DNA of 5,705 nucleotides, taken from Rhodospirillales bacterium (GTDB taxonomy: Bacteria > Pseudomonadota > Alphaproteobacteria > Rhodospirillales > JAOUPW01). Positions 5,464 through 5,705 of this stretch are shown piece by piece. A model generated the notes under the pieces. That model did no database searches, was not told the DNA's origin, and saw only the letters and a list, made by a program, of their open reading frames with translations. The translations under genes and the position numbers were made by a program. The stretch spans positions 1 to 5,705 of the forward strand of contig JAOUPW010000155.1 of NCBI GenBank assembly GCA_029879665.1. The letters run 5' to 3'. How positions within the stretch are numbered: position 1 is the stretch's first letter; every line of letters starts with the position of its first letter.

Positions 5464-5705
5464 ATGAAACAAGAATTGGCAATCCGCGACCGGCAAGACA
5501 TCATCCCTGTCCAAGAGGGGGAAAAGGTATCTCTGGTTACCTTGATGGTCGGGCCGCAATTATTCGGAATACCCATTCTTAAAATTCAGGATATTCTGAT
5601 TCCGGATGCGATCTACCCGGTTCCCTTGTCGCCATTCCAAGTCGCCGGGTCCATCAATCAGCGCGGCCGGGTGGTAACGCTTATCGATGCCCGGAAACGC
5701 CTGGG
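5464..5705 (+). CDS. cheW: CheW-family chemotaxis coupling protein (3' end outside window)
   Basis: CheW links chemoreceptors to the CheA kinase in the cytoplasmic signalling array. Eighty residues are visible, about half of a usual CheW. They follow the family pattern: VSLVTLMVGPQLFGIPI (22-38), the ILIPDAIYPVPLSP stretch, VAGSINQRGRVVTLIDARKRL at the end, matching the conserved G.iN.RG.vvt.iD.r..lg core. The usual Leu before RG is Gln here (INQRG). ATG 5464 is the first possible start because TAA lies directly upstream in frame; no good Shine-Dalgarno is visible (AAAAAGAT at best), suggesting translational coupling to the preceding gene, whose stop is 14 bp away. This gene may open or belong to a chemotaxis operon to the right. 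A CheW-like domain of another protein cannot be excluded because the gene is cut. Confidence 0.9.
   Translation, partial: MKQELAIRDRQDIIPVQEGEKVSLVTLMVGPQLFGIPILKIQDILIPDAIYPVPLSPFQVAGSINQRGRVVTLIDARKRL

Overview
The window reads as chromosomal DNA of a proteobacterium, most likely an alphaproteobacterium of the Rhodospirillales type. That placement is inferred from protein style (a YcaD-type MFS carrier with its characteristic C-terminal tail, a LysR regulator, a CheW with the INxRGRVVTxIDxR signature) and from the mixed-to-high G+C of the coding regions; no marker gene fixes it. Two genes are cut by the window edges: a citrate synthase at the left and a CheW at the right.

Left part (1-2780). 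The C-terminal part of a citrate synthase (+ strand) ends at 536 and converges on a two-gene block on the - strand: a LysR-type regulator (1923-2780) followed 89 bp later by a 12-helix MFS transporter (610-1833). The regulator probably controls the transporter, itself, or the divergent gene. A possible weak terminator lies between the two.

Middle (2781-3141). A 361-bp divergent intergenic region has two contrasting halves. Next to lysR is a very G-rich stretch with a canonical G-quadruplex pattern. It is followed by about 230 bp of strikingly A+T-rich DNA holding a tandem 10-bp repeat, a TTTACA-N17-CAAAAT promoter candidate and a 35-bp imperfect inverted repeat, all aimed at the rightward gene.

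Right part (3142-5705, + strand). A small Sec-exported, very acidic protein of 91 aa is followed by a strong intrinsic terminator. Only 36 bp after it begins a 642-aa two-domain enzyme: a class I SAM-dependent methyltransferase fused to a D-Ala-D-Ala-ligase-like ATP-grasp domain. The ATP-grasp part keeps the ATP/Mg residues of Ddl enzymes but has lost the residues that recognise D-alanine, so it probably joins other substrates. Its stop codon lies 14 bp before a cheW start, so the fusion enzyme and a chemotaxis coupling protein look co-transcribed.

The most notable element is the small exported protein / terminator / methyltransferase-ATP-grasp / cheW arrangement. Its function cannot be read from sequence alone; the leads are listed as findings. 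No RNA genes, insertion sequences, CRISPR arrays or attachment sites were seen.
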